Assembly: GCA_036488085.1 (NCBI GenBank)
Contig: DASXHZ010000109.1
Span: 1-28,026, forward strand
DNA length: 28,026 nt
Source of the DNA: DASXHZ01 sp036488085
GTDB lineage: Bacteria > Acidobacteriota > Thermoanaerobaculia > Gp7-AA8
Direction: 5' to 3'
The position numbers were made by a program, and so were the translations under genes. Shown here piece by piece: positions 16,483 to 24,324 of this stretch. The notes under the pieces were generated by a model. It had not been told where the DNA came from. It worked only from the letters and a program-made list of their open reading frames with translations, and did not search any database. Each line of letters begins with the position of its first letter. The stretch's first letter is position 1.

Positions 16483-17870
16483 GGCGCCTCCAGCTTGATC
16501 GGCTCGAGCAGGAGGGCGTTGCCGCTGACGCCGAGAATGCGGTAGGTGAGGCGGGAGGTGGGGGGGAAGGTGCCGGCGAAGGTGACGGGCTCGGAGAATT
16601 TGAAGGGGACGTCGCCGATGATGCCGGATTCGAAGGCGCCGGGGTTGAACCTGACGACGCTCGTGAAGGTGATGCGGTCGAGGGCCACGCGTTGTTCCGG
16701 AGTGAGGTCGAGCTGGAGCAGCGCGCGGAGCTCATCGGGTTTCGGGGTTACGGAGGTTACGGGGTTGGTCAGGAACGACGGGGGCGCCGTGTTCGGCATC
16801 GTTGCGAGGTAGCGGAGGGTGTCGTTGTTCGGGAACTCCCTCATCAATGTGTCGAGCGTCGGCCGTTCGCCGCGGACGATCTGCTCGACGGCGTGGCGGA
16901 CCCGCGCGCCGGGCGAGGGTGAGTCGTCGTGAATCGCGCCGCCGGCGCGGAGCCACTGCTCGTATGCGCGGATGGTGTCGAGCGAGAAGGGGTTCGCGTC
17001 GAAGGCGTCGATGAAGTAGCGCGCCCGCTCCTCGTTCGACTGCGAAAGGCGCGCGACCGCGGCGAGCGCGGTCGGATCGTCGCTGCGCGCGGCGAGGACG
17101 TCCTGATACGTCTTGCGCGCGCGTGCGGTCTCGCCGCGCTGCTCGTAGAGCTGCGCGAGCTTCAGTTGCGAGCGGTTGAGGAGCGAGATGTAGGCGCTCG
17201 CAACGTTGTGAACGCTGGAGTAGATCTCGAATGACTCGTGCCGCGCGATGTCGCGGCGGGCACCGTTGAACTCCTTCGACTGCAGCGTCTCGATGACGCG
17301 CTCCAGCAGGGTGACCGCCTCGTCGGGCGACACGTGGCTCGCGAGCGTAAAGAGGTAGATCGCAAGGTCGATCGGTTGCGTCGACGAATCGCGCTCCGCG
17401 ATGACGACCGCATTCAGCGCCGCGGCAGCCGCTTTGTCGCGGAACGAGAGGACGTTCATGGCGTTGGCGTAGAGGTTCCACGTCTTCGCGTCGTCGCCGG
17501 CGTAGCGCGTTGCCTCGTCGAGGAGCTCGAACGCGTCGTGCTCGGAGCCGAGCTCCGCTTGCGCGAGGCCGGCGTACATCGTCGCGGTGGCGTACTTCGC
17601 GAGGTCGCCCGCTGTCCGCCACCGGGTCCGCTCTTTTGCGGCGATAGCGAGCGCTTTGCGGAACTCGTTCTGCGCAAGCGCGCTCTCGTTGCGCGTGAGA
17701 TGGAGCTCGCCGAGGTTCAGGTGCGCCGAGAGTTGCGACGCGAAGTCCCTCGCTGTCTCCGCCTGCCGTTCCATCTGCTGGATCTCGAAGTCGGAGGACA
17801 TGCGAGTTTGCTGCGCGGGCAGGATTGCCGGCACCACGCCGAGGCACGCTGCGATGACGAGCGCTCTCAT
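16479..17870 (-). CDS. secreted TPR-repeat protein
   Basis: This 463-residue protein has a signal peptide (MRALVIAACLGVVPAILPAQ, cut near residue 20). An extended array of TPR-like helical pairs follows across about residues 30-330, including LSAHLNLGELHLTRNESALA, YAGLAQAELGSEHDAFELLD and LKLAQLYEQRGETARARKTY. The last ~100 residues look beta-rich and include TFTSVVRFNPGAFESGIIGD. ATG 17870 overlaps the upstream stop as ATGA, and its own stop overlaps the next start in the same way. The frame runs open upstream to about 18728, but that is a shadow of the VWFA gene. It is probably an envelope scaffold partner of the VWFA and propeller proteins of the same operon. No known family name can be given beyond TPR. 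Confidence 0.85.
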   Translation of the reverse strand: MRALVIAACLGVVPAILPAQQTRMSSDFEIQQMERQAETARDFASQLSAHLNLGELHLTRNESALAQNEFRKALAIAAKERTRWRTAGDLAKYATATMYAGLAQAELGSEHDAFELLDEATRYAGDDAKTWNLYANAMNVLSFRDKAAAAALNAVVIAERDSSTQPIDLAIYLFTLASHVSPDEAVTLLERVIETLQSKEFNGARRDIARHESFEIYSSVHNVASAYISLLNRSQLKLAQLYEQRGETARARKTYQDVLAARSDDPTALAAVARLSQSNEERARYFIDAFDANPFSLDTIRAYEQWLRAGGAIHDDSPSPGARVRHAVEQIVRGERPTLDTLMREFPNNDTLRYLATMPNTAPPSFLTNPVTSVTPKPDELRALLQLDLTPEQRVALDRITFTSVVRFNPGAFESGIIGDVPFKFSEPVTFAGTFPPTSRLTYRILGVSGNALLLEPIKLEAP

Positions 17871-18895
17871 TCCGCGAAGTAGCCTTTGCGCGCTGCGACG
17901 ATGGTGATGCCGCGGCTCCGGGCAGTCACGTCGATCGTGCGCCAGCCGCGTGGAGTGCCGTGGCTCTGGTAGACGGCCAGGTAGCGGCTGTTGATGTCGG
18001 CGATGGCGTCGTGGAGGGCCGTGTTCATGGTTCCCGGGGAGGCTTTCGCGACGCCGCCGCCGGTGTTTCTCGCGGCGCGGTCGAGAAAGCTGCTGCGGCT
18101 GCCGAGGATGATGGCGTCGATCAGCGTGCGGGTGTTGCTGATGCGGCGGAGCGCTTGTTCGTCGCTCAGCGCCGAATTGCGGTCGCCGCCGTCGGTGATG
18201 ACGATCGCGTAGGTTCGATCGTCCGAGCGGATGGATGCGAGAGCGTCGCGCAGCGACGTGCCGCCAGAGGGGGTGATGTCGCCGAAGAGATCGGCGACGT
18301 GCTCGCCACGCGCGATCGGCCGCGCCTTCATGACGCTGTGGTTGAAGAGCACGATCGACGCTGTGTCGTCGGGGCGGAGCATGCCGAGGTTGGTGTCGAT
18401 CGCGTGAAGCACTGAGGTCAGCTTGCCGTTGCCCATCGAGAGCGAGCGATCGACGACGAAGACGAAGTGCGCGGCGCCGCGCTCCGGTTTCACCTCGCGG
18501 ATGGTCTGTTCGATTCCGTTCTCGCGGATGCGGAGGTCGGACTCGGTCACCGGCTTCGACGCGCGCACGCGCAGCAGGACTTCCACGAGGTCGACGACCA
18601 CCGAGTCGGCGGTCAAGGGGACCGTGGTCATGGTCGCCGTCTGGACGTTGCGGTAGCCGTTCGAGAACAGCTTCGCCTCGATCGTGTGTGCGTCGGCCGA
18701 GGTCCCGAAGTCGTGCGCAATTCGCCACGGCGTCTTGCGCGCGACGCCGGCGAGCGTGCCGTCGACGCTGAACTCCACGCGATCGACGTTCGCAGCGTCG
18801 GTCTTCACCTCGATGTACGACGGACCAATCACCTGCGCACCGGGCGGCGGCTGCACGAATGTAAGCAGCCCGGCAAGCGCGAGGGTTCCGATCAC
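17867..18895 (-). CDS. secreted VWFA-domain protein (first gene of the operon)
   Basis: This 342-residue protein starts at GTG 18895. A short hydrophobic leader (MIGTLALAGLLTFVQ) is followed by an Ig-like beta region at about 18-95 (AGVARKTPWRIAHDFG) and then a von Willebrand factor A domain at about 140-340. All metal-ion adhesion site (MIDAS) elements are visible: D-x-S-x-S in DRSLSMG near residue 149, a Thr in GGTSLRDAL, and the Asp of VITDGGD. It should therefore bind a divalent metal and a protein ligand. It resembles the VWFA-related proteins common in Acidobacteriota; that comparison is from memory of the family. Its stop overlaps the TPR gene's start as ATGA. It is divergent from the Ser/Thr kinase gene across only 34 bp, so the two promoters overlap. 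Confidence 0.88.
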   Translation of the reverse strand: MIGTLALAGLLTFVQPPPGAQVIGPSYIEVKTDAANVDRVEFSVDGTLAGVARKTPWRIAHDFGTSADAHTIEAKLFSNGYRNVQTATMTTVPLTADSVVVDLVEVLLRVRASKPVTESDLRIRENGIEQTIREVKPERGAAHFVFVVDRSLSMGNGKLTSVLHAIDTNLGMLRPDDTASIVLFNHSVMKARPIARGEHVADLFGDITPSGGTSLRDALASIRSDDRTYAIVITDGGDRNSALSDEQALRRISNTRTLIDAIILGSRSSFLDRAARNTGGGVAKASPGTMNTALHDAIADINSRYLAVYQSHGTPRGWRTIDVTARSRGITIVAARKGYFAE

Positions 18896-18917
18896 GGCAT
18901 CAGGATAACGGCTGACC

Positions 18918-18923
18918 TACAAT
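18918..18923 (+). promoter_or_regulatory. possible -10 box for a leaderless kinase transcript
   Basis: TACAAT lies 6 nt before the ATG at 18930. A transcript from this -10 would begin at or next to the start codon, and no ribosome-binding site is present, so the kinase mRNA may be leaderless. No convincing -35 box is seen. The whole divergent gap is only 34 bp. Confidence 0.3.
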
Positions 18924-18929
18924 TCGCAC

Positions 18930-20582
18930 ATGCTCGCTCCCGATCAGATGCTCGGTTCCTACAAGTTGATCGCGCGCGTCGGCGCCGGCGGGATGGGCGA
19001 GGTGTGGAAGGCGGAGGACACGCGCCTCGGCCGCACGGTCGCGGTCAAGATTCTGCCGGCGCAAGTTGCCTCGGACGCCGAGGCGATCGCACGGATGCGG
19101 CGTGAGGCGCGCACGGCGGCCGGGCTCTATCACCCGAACATCGCGACGATCCATTCATTCGAGGAAGCGGAAGGGCAGACGTTCATCGTCATGGAGTTCG
19201 TCGACGGTGAGCCGCTGTCGAACATCATCGCCCGCGGCGCGCTGCCGGAGAGCGAGGTGTGCCGGATCGGACGCGGGGTCGCCGAGGCGTTGGCGGAGGC
19301 GCACGAACAGGGAATCGTGCATCGGGACATCAAGCCGGACAACATCATCGTTCGCGGACAGCGGGTGAAGGTGCTCGACTTCGGGATCGCGAAGCGCGTC
19401 GGCGCGGAAAGCATCTCGTCGGACGCACCGACCGCTTTCGTCACGCAGCAGGGGATGATCCTCGGCACGGTCCACTACATGTCGCCGGAGCAGGCGCTCG
19501 GGAAGCCGCTCGACGCGCGGACGGATCTCTTCTCGCTCGGCATCGTTCTCTATCAGGCGGCGACCGGGAAGTTGCCGTTCCACGGCGAGACCGTCACCGA
19601 GACGATCACACGGCTCGTCCGTGACGAGCCGGAGCCGCCGCGAGTGGCCAATCCGCGGATCACGCCCGGACTGGCGCTGCTCATCGAGCGGTGCCTCCGC
19701 AAGAACCGCGACGAACGGATCGGAAGCGCCACGGAGCTTTCGGCGGCGTTGGAGCGGTTGTCCGCGGTCGTCGCGACGGAGCCGATGACGGCCGCGATGA
19801 CGGCGCCGATGGTTGCGGCGGCTGCTCCCACGATCATCGAGCGAGCCCCACAGGTTCAGAAGCGTGGGCACAAGTGGCCGCTGATCGCGATCATTTTCGG
19901 TCCGATCATCGCGCTCGGATTGGCGTTCGTGTTGATGCGTCGCGGGGAGCAGCCGAAGGTTGCGGTGCCGGCGACCGTTACGCAGACGGCGAAGCCGTCG
20001 ACGAGCAGCATGGCGGTGACCGCGGCTCCGGCGACGGTGGCGACAACGAGCTCCGCTCTCAGTGGGGCGGCGGCGGCCCCGCCGGTGGTCGTCGAAAAGA
20101 AAACCGAAAAGAACGGCGGCGAGGCCGCCGCCGTCCCACTGAGTCCTTCGCCCACCCCCGTCACGCCATCCGCGGAGCAGCTTTACGCGCAGGGGCTCGA
20201 TGCGATGGTGAGTCGGAAGCAGGGGGAGGCGCGGCGGCTGTTCAACGAGGCGATCGCGGCCGACCCGCACAACGCGAAGGCGCACTTCCGCCTCGGTGAG
20301 ATCGCGCTGCTCAACCGCAACTTCGACCACTCGGCGGACCAGTTCAACCGCGCGCTCGCCAACGCGGAGAACCTCGACTCCCGCGAGCACTCGCTCTGCG
20401 ACCTCGGCCTCGCCATCGGCCGCGACGACCGCGTCGAAGCGAACCGCATCGGACGCGAGATTCGCGAGCAGTACCCGAACGATCCCGACCTCGCCGCCAT
20501 CCACCGCCAGTTCGGTCCCTTTTTCGGAAGGGTTGAAGAGGAGCAGCAGCGCAAGTTTCCGCGGCGGCGGCGATTTCCATAA
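18930..20582 (+). CDS. transmembrane Ser/Thr protein kinase with C-terminal TPRs
   Basis: This is a 550-residue PknB-type eukaryotic-like kinase. The cytoplasmic kinase domain (about 11-275) has a Gly-rich loop GAGGMGEV (18-25), ATP-binding Lys in VAVKILP (~40), catalytic loop HRDIKPDN (131-138, Asp133), DFG at 150-152, and GTVHYMSPEQ as the activation-segment end. A single transmembrane helix lies near 316-336, and a low-complexity Ala/Pro/Thr linker leads to an extracytoplasmic TPR pair at about 410-500 (AEQLYAQGLDAM, AHFRLGEIALLNRNFDHSAD). The C-terminus is basic (RRRRFP). It is divergent from the six-gene envelope operon and likely linked to it. The short 12-nt gap to the M20 gene suggests that downstream genes are cotranscribed with it. 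Confidence 0.93.
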   Translation: MLAPDQMLGSYKLIARVGAGGMGEVWKAEDTRLGRTVAVKILPAQVASDAEAIARMRREARTAAGLYHPNIATIHSFEEAEGQTFIVMEFVDGEPLSNIIARGALPESEVCRIGRGVAEALAEAHEQGIVHRDIKPDNIIVRGQRVKVLDFGIAKRVGAESISSDAPTAFVTQQGMILGTVHYMSPEQALGKPLDARTDLFSLGIVLYQAATGKLPFHGETVTETITRLVRDEPEPPRVANPRITPGLALLIERCLRKNRDERIGSATELSAALERLSAVVATEPMTAAMTAPMVAAAAPTIIERAPQVQKRGHKWPLIAIIFGPIIALGLAFVLMRRGEQPKVAVPATVTQTAKPSTSSMAVTAAPATVATTSSALSGAAAAPPVVVEKKTEKNGGEAAAVPLSPSPTPVTPSAEQLYAQGLDAMVSRKQGEARRLFNEAIAADPHNAKAHFRLGEIALLNRNFDHSADQFNRALANAENLDSREHSLCDLGLAIGRDDRVEANRIGREIREQYPNDPDLAAIHRQFGPFFGRVEEEQQRKFPRRRRFP

Positions 20583-20594
20583 GATCGCCCCCGC

Positions 20595-21599
20595 TTGATC
20601 GATCCCATCGCGCTCGCGCGGCAACTCATCGACATCCCATCCACGACCGGCGACGAGCTCACGCACGCCGAGTTCCTCGACCTCGAACTGCAGCGGCTCG
20701 GGTTCAAGACGCGGCGCCAGGAGGTGACGGAGACGCGTTTCAATCTCTTCGCGTCGGCCGGCGGGCGTCCGCACGTCGTCATCAATTCGCATCTGGATAC
20801 GGTGCCGCCGTGGTTCGCCTCCCGTGAGGATGAGACGCATGTCTACGGCCGCGGGGCGTGCGACACGAAGGGCGTCATCGCCGCGATGGTGGCGGCGGGG
20901 GAGAAGCTGCTCGCGGACGAGGTCCGCGACTTCGCGTTCCTCTTCGTCGTCGGCGAGGAGACAGACTCGGTCGGCGCGAAGAGCGCGAACGTCGCGTTCC
21001 GCGACCTCGGCTCGGAGTACGTCATCGTCGGCGAGCCGACCGGCTCGAAGTTCGCGCGCGCGTCGAAGGGGGCGCTCACCTGCATCATCCGCTTCGACGG
21101 TGTCGCCGCACACTCGGCGTACCCGCACCTCGGCGACTCGGCGATCAACAAGATGGTCAACGCGATCGCGGAGATCAACGCTACCAACTGGGGGCGCGAT
21201 GACAATCTGGGTGAGACGACGGTGAACGTCGGCGTCGTCCGAGGGGGCGAGAAGCCGAACATCATCGCGGCGAAGGCGGAGTGCGAGCTGATCTTCCGCC
21301 TCGTCACGACGCCGGAGGACATCCGCGGCCGCCTCGAGCCGATCCTCGCGAAGAACGGCGGCACGATCACATGGACGCATGGCAATCCGCCGCAGCACAT
21401 GTTCGTCCCCGACGGCATCGACTCGATCGTCGTGGCGTTCAATACCGACGTCCCGCACCTCGGCGCCCTCGGTAAGCCGATGCTCTTCGGCCCCGGCTCG
21501 ATTCTCGATGCGCACGGCGCGAACGAGAAGATCGGGAAGGGAGAATTGTTGGAGGCGGTGGAGACGTACTACACCACCGTGGCAGGACTCCTGACTTGA
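20595..21599 (+). CDS. M20-family metallopeptidase / deacylase (ArgE/DapE-like)
   Basis: This 334-residue di-metal hydrolase belongs to the M20 family, which contains acetylornithine deacetylase, succinyl-diaminopimelate desuccinylase and dipeptidases. Metal and catalytic residues are visible: SHLDTVPP (His66, Asp68), ACDTKG (bridging Asp90), the Glu pair in GEETDS (121-122), GEPTGSK (Glu147), AHSAYP (His173 of the dimerisation domain) and a late His in DAHGANEKI. The start is TTG 20595, because the conserved family start IDPIALARQLIDIPS follows directly and no other start is near. The gene follows the kinase by 12 nt, and its stop overlaps the thiolase start as TTGA. The substrate cannot be told from sequence; no arginine or lysine biosynthesis genes are adjacent. 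Confidence 0.92.
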   Translation: MIDPIALARQLIDIPSTTGDELTHAEFLDLELQRLGFKTRRQEVTETRFNLFASAGGRPHVVINSHLDTVPPWFASREDETHVYGRGACDTKGVIAAMVAAGEKLLADEVRDFAFLFVVGEETDSVGAKSANVAFRDLGSEYVIVGEPTGSKFARASKGALTCIIRFDGVAAHSAYPHLGDSAINKMVNAIAEINATNWGRDDNLGETTVNVGVVRGGEKPNIIAAKAECELIFRLVTTPEDIRGRLEPILAKNGGTITWTHGNPPQHMFVPDGIDSIVVAFNTDVPHLGALGKPMLFGPGSILDAHGANEKIGKGELLEAVETYYTTVAGLLT

Positions 21600-22753
21600 A
21601 AGAGACCATTTATCTCGTCGCTGCCGTCCGCACGCCGATCGGCAAGTTCGGCGGCGCGCTATCGAAACTCACTGCTCCCGACCTCGGCGTTGCATCGGCG
21701 AAGACGACGATCGAACGCTCCGGCATCGATCCCGCCGCCGTCGATGAGACGATTTTCGGCAACGCGCGGCAGGCGGGCGTCGGTCCGAACGCCGCGCGTC
21801 AGATTTCAGTGCGCGGCGGGCTGCGGCACGAGACACCGGCGTATACGGTGAATCAGGCGTGCGGCTCCGGGCTACGCGCCATCATGAACGCCGCCGATGA
21901 GATCCGGCTCGGCCGCGGGAATGTCCTCCTCGCCGGCGGCACGGAGTCGATGTCGAACACGCCGTACCTCCTCCCGCGCGTGCGCTGGGGGATGCGCATG
22001 GGCAACGGGGAAGTCGTCGACGGCATGTATCGCGACGGTTTCTTGTGCCCGCTCGCCGACGAGATGATGGGCGCTACCGCGGAGACGCTCGCCGACCGCT
22101 ACGACATCTCGCGCGAAGAGCAGGACCGGTTCGCGATCGAGTCGCAGCGAAAAGCGGGGCGCGCGTATGCGGAGAATCGCTTCGCGAACGAGATCGTGCC
22201 GCTCCCTCAGCTCGACCACGATGAGCACCCGCGCTTCGACACCGACCTCGGTTCTCTCGCGAAGCTTCCTCCCGTCTTTCGGAAGAACGGGACGGTGCAT
22301 GCCGGCAACTCGAGCGGGGTAACGGATGGCGCGTCGTCGATGCTCGTCGTGAGCGAGGCCGCCCTCCGGGAGCACAACCTGACGCCGATGGCGCGCATCG
22401 TCGGCTACGCACAAGCAGGCGTCGATCCGAAGGTCATGGGCATCGGCCCCGTTCCGGCCACGCGGAAGCTGCTCGCGGAAACGGGCGTGACGCTCGACGA
22501 CGTCGATCTCATCGAGCTGAACGAAGCGTTCGCCGCACAGGTGATCGCGTGCGACCGCGAGCTGCACTTCGACCGTACGAAGCTGAACGTGCATGGCGGC
22601 GCCATCGCCCTCGGCCATCCGATCGGCTGCACCGGCGCGCGCATTACGACGACGCTCCTCCACGCACTCCAAGCCCACGACAAGCGCCTCGGCCTCGCCA
22701 CGCTCTGCATCAGCGGCGGCATGGGCTTGTCGATGCTGGTGGAGCGAGTGTGA
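21596..22753 (+). CDS. thiolase (acetyl-CoA C-acetyltransferase family)
   Basis: This 385-residue protein has the full thiolase active site. The acyl-accepting Cys89 lies in NQACGSGLRA, the His is in GGAIALGHPIGCTGAR, and the second catalytic Cys is in CISGGMG near the C-terminus. ELNEAFAAQ, a further family signature, is also present. The reaction is condensation or cleavage of acyl-CoA with acetyl-CoA; biosynthetic against degradative use cannot be decided here. No other beta-oxidation genes are adjacent. Translation starts at TTG 21596, inside the M20 stop (TTGA overlap), and ends in a GTGA overlap with tatD, so expression is coupled to both. The length is normal for the family. Confidence 0.95.
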   Translation: MKETIYLVAAVRTPIGKFGGALSKLTAPDLGVASAKTTIERSGIDPAAVDETIFGNARQAGVGPNAARQISVRGGLRHETPAYTVNQACGSGLRAIMNAADEIRLGRGNVLLAGGTESMSNTPYLLPRVRWGMRMGNGEVVDGMYRDGFLCPLADEMMGATAETLADRYDISREEQDRFAIESQRKAGRAYAENRFANEIVPLPQLDHDEHPRFDTDLGSLAKLPPVFRKNGTVHAGNSSGVTDGASSMLVVSEAALREHNLTPMARIVGYAQAGVDPKVMGIGPVPATRKLLAETGVTLDDVDLIELNEAFAAQVIACDRELHFDRTKLNVHGGAIALGHPIGCTGARITTTLLHALQAHDKRLGLATLCISGGMGLSMLVERV

Positions 22754-23514
22754 TCTTCACCGACTCGCACTGCCATCTCACGATGGGCGACGCCGGCGCG
22801 GCGCTCGAACGAGCGCGCGGAAGCGGTGTGCGCGGCTTCGTCGTTCCGGGGACGAAGCTCGAGGATGCGTCCGAGGCGCTTGCGGTCGCGAAGGGGCACG
22901 ACGATGTCTGGTGCGCGGTCGGGTTTCATCCCCACGAGGCGAAGGACTGCGACGACGCGGCGTTCGCTGAAATTGAGAGATTAGCGAACGATCCGAAGGT
23001 CGTCGCGATCGGGGAGTGCGGGCTCGACTACCACTACATGCAGTCGCCGCGCGAGACGCAGATGGCCGTCTTCGAACGCCACATCGCGCTCGCGAAAAAG
23101 CTGGACAAACCGATCATCGTCCACAACCGCGAGTCGACGGACGACTGTGTCGGCATCCTGCTCCGGACTGGCGTGTGCGGCATTCTCCACTCGTACACCG
23201 AATCGCTCGACGTCGCGCGGAAGCTCGTAGACGCCGGGTTCTTCATCTCGTTCTCCGGGATCGTGACCTTCCGCAGCGCGGAGATGCTGCGCGGGGTCGC
23301 GAAAGCGCTCCCGCACGACCGCGTGCTGATCGAGACCGACACGCCGTTCCTCGCCCCGGTGCCGTATCGCGGCAAGGACAACGAGCCGGCGTTCGTGGTC
23401 AAGATCGCGGAGCTGCTGGCCTCATTGTGGGAGAAGCCGGTCGACTACGTTGCGGACGTGACCACGGCGAACTTCGAGCGCGCGTTCTCGGTTACTCTGC
23501 TCCCGCGAAGATGA
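22750..23514 (+). CDS. TatD-family metal-dependent hydrolase / DNase
   Basis: This 254-residue TIM-barrel hydrolase of the TatD family cleaves DNA or RNA 3' ends in characterised members. Metal ligands and motifs are DSHCHL (His7, His9), GECGLDYH (Glu around residue 90), HNRES, HSYTES (where HCF or HSF is more usual), and ETDTPFLAP with its catalytic Asp. The start is GTG 22750, overlapping the thiolase stop as GTGA. Its own stop overlaps the next start as ATGA. It is full length. Linkage to the thiolase and glycosyltransferase looks like co-transcription rather than a shared pathway. Confidence 0.93.
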   Translation: MIFTDSHCHLTMGDAGAALERARGSGVRGFVVPGTKLEDASEALAVAKGHDDVWCAVGFHPHEAKDCDDAAFAEIERLANDPKVVAIGECGLDYHYMQSPRETQMAVFERHIALAKKLDKPIIVHNRESTDDCVGILLRTGVCGILHSYTESLDVARKLVDAGFFISFSGIVTFRSAEMLRGVAKALPHDRVLIETDTPFLAPVPYRGKDNEPAFVVKIAELLASLWEKPVDYVADVTTANFERAFSVTLLPRR

Positions 23515-24239
23515 GCTCCCAGCCCGACCTCTCCGTCGTCTTTCCCGTCTACAACGAGGAAGAGAATCTTCCGATCCTTTTGCAGGAGATCGCGAAGGCG
23601 CTCGACGGGACTGGATGGAGTTACGAGGTCGTGGCGGTGGACGACGGCTCGTCCGACCGCTCGCTCGAGGTTCTGCGAGAGTTGACGGCGAAGCATCCAA
23701 CGCTCCGCATTCTCTCGTTCGAGAAGAACAGCGGCCAGACGGCGGCGCTCGACGCGGCATGGCGCGCGGCGCGCGGCAAGCTCGTCGTCTCGCTCGACGC
23801 CGATCTGCAGAACGATCCGGCCGATATCCCGAAGATGATGGCGGCGCAGCAGATGGGCGGCAGCGACATGGTCATCGGCGTCCGCGTCAACCGCAACGAC
23901 ACCTGGTCGCGGAAGATGCAATCGCGCATCGGAAACGGCGTCCGGAACTGGATCACGAAGGACAAGATCACCGACACCGGCTGCTCGCTGAAACTGATCA
24001 AGCGCGAGGCGATCGACCGGGTGCAGCTCTACACCGGCATGCACCGCTTCCTCCCGACGCTCGTCCGGATGGCGGGGTACAAGGTGATCGAGATGCCGGT
24101 GAACCACCGGCCGCGCAAGTACGGCGTCTCGAAGTACGGCGCCATGAACCGCGCCTTCCGCGGCCTGGTCGACTGCATGGCGGTGCGGTGGATGGGGAAG
24201 CGGATGCTGCGGTACAAAGTGCGACAGGAAATTGAATAG
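23511..24239 (+). CDS. GT2 glycosyltransferase, polyprenyl-phosphate sugar synthase type
   Basis: This 242-residue family 2 glycosyltransferase resembles dolichyl-phosphate mannose/glucose synthases and the catalytic part of ArnC. The nucleotide-sugar fold shows VFPVYNEEENL at the start, VAVDDGSSD, and the metal-binding SLDADLQNDP. NHRPRKYGVSKYG near the C-terminus is a family hallmark. No C-terminal transmembrane helices follow, so it is a DPM1-like soluble or peripheral enzyme that would charge a polyprenyl phosphate with a sugar on the cytoplasmic face. Its ATG overlaps the tatD stop (ATGA). The next gene is a LAB_N-domain membrane protein. This suggests a lipid-linked sugar pathway whose final transferase could be of the GT39 type seen at the window start; that link is inference. 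Confidence 0.92.
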   Translation: MSSQPDLSVVFPVYNEEENLPILLQEIAKALDGTGWSYEVVAVDDGSSDRSLEVLRELTAKHPTLRILSFEKNSGQTAALDAAWRAARGKLVVSLDADLQNDPADIPKMMAAQQMGGSDMVIGVRVNRNDTWSRKMQSRIGNGVRNWITKDKITDTGCSLKLIKREAIDRVQLYTGMHRFLPTLVRMAGYKVIEMPVNHRPRKYGVSKYGAMNRAFRGLVDCMAVRWMGKRMLRYKVRQEIE

Positions 24240-24241
24240 GT

Positions 24242-24320
24242 CGTCATCCGTTATCCGTCATCCGTCATGAGAATCTCGGATAACGGATAACGGATAACGC
24301 ATGACGCATGACGGATGACG
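24242..24320. repeat. palindromic heptamer repeat before the LAB_N gene
   Basis: This 79-bp element is built of heptamers. The left arm is CCGTYAT units (24242-24268). A short centre, GAGAATCTC, follows. The right arm holds three GGATAAC units (24278-24298), two GCATGAC units and one GGATGAC unit (24299-24319). The arms are inverted copies of each other with unit-to-unit variation. The unit sequence differs from the element at 31-90, but the 7-bp period and inverted layout are the same. It fills the gap between the GT2 and LAB_N genes and ends 4 nt before the LAB_N ATG. Confidence 0.85.
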
Positions 24321-24324
24321 ATTC

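Noticed and set aside
17871..18728. N-terminal extension of the secreted TPR protein frame
   Set aside because: It overlaps the VWFA gene completely and is Arg/His/Pro-rich; the signal peptide begins at 17870.
19155..21515. 786-codon - strand open frame opposite the kinase and M20 genes
   Set aside because: It is Arg/Asp-rich low-complexity translation across two well-supported genes and their junction; a codon-bias shadow.
24242..24320. CRISPR-like array
   Set aside because: The units are 7 bp with no spacers and an inverted layout, and no cas genes are near; it is a palindromic heptamer repeat.
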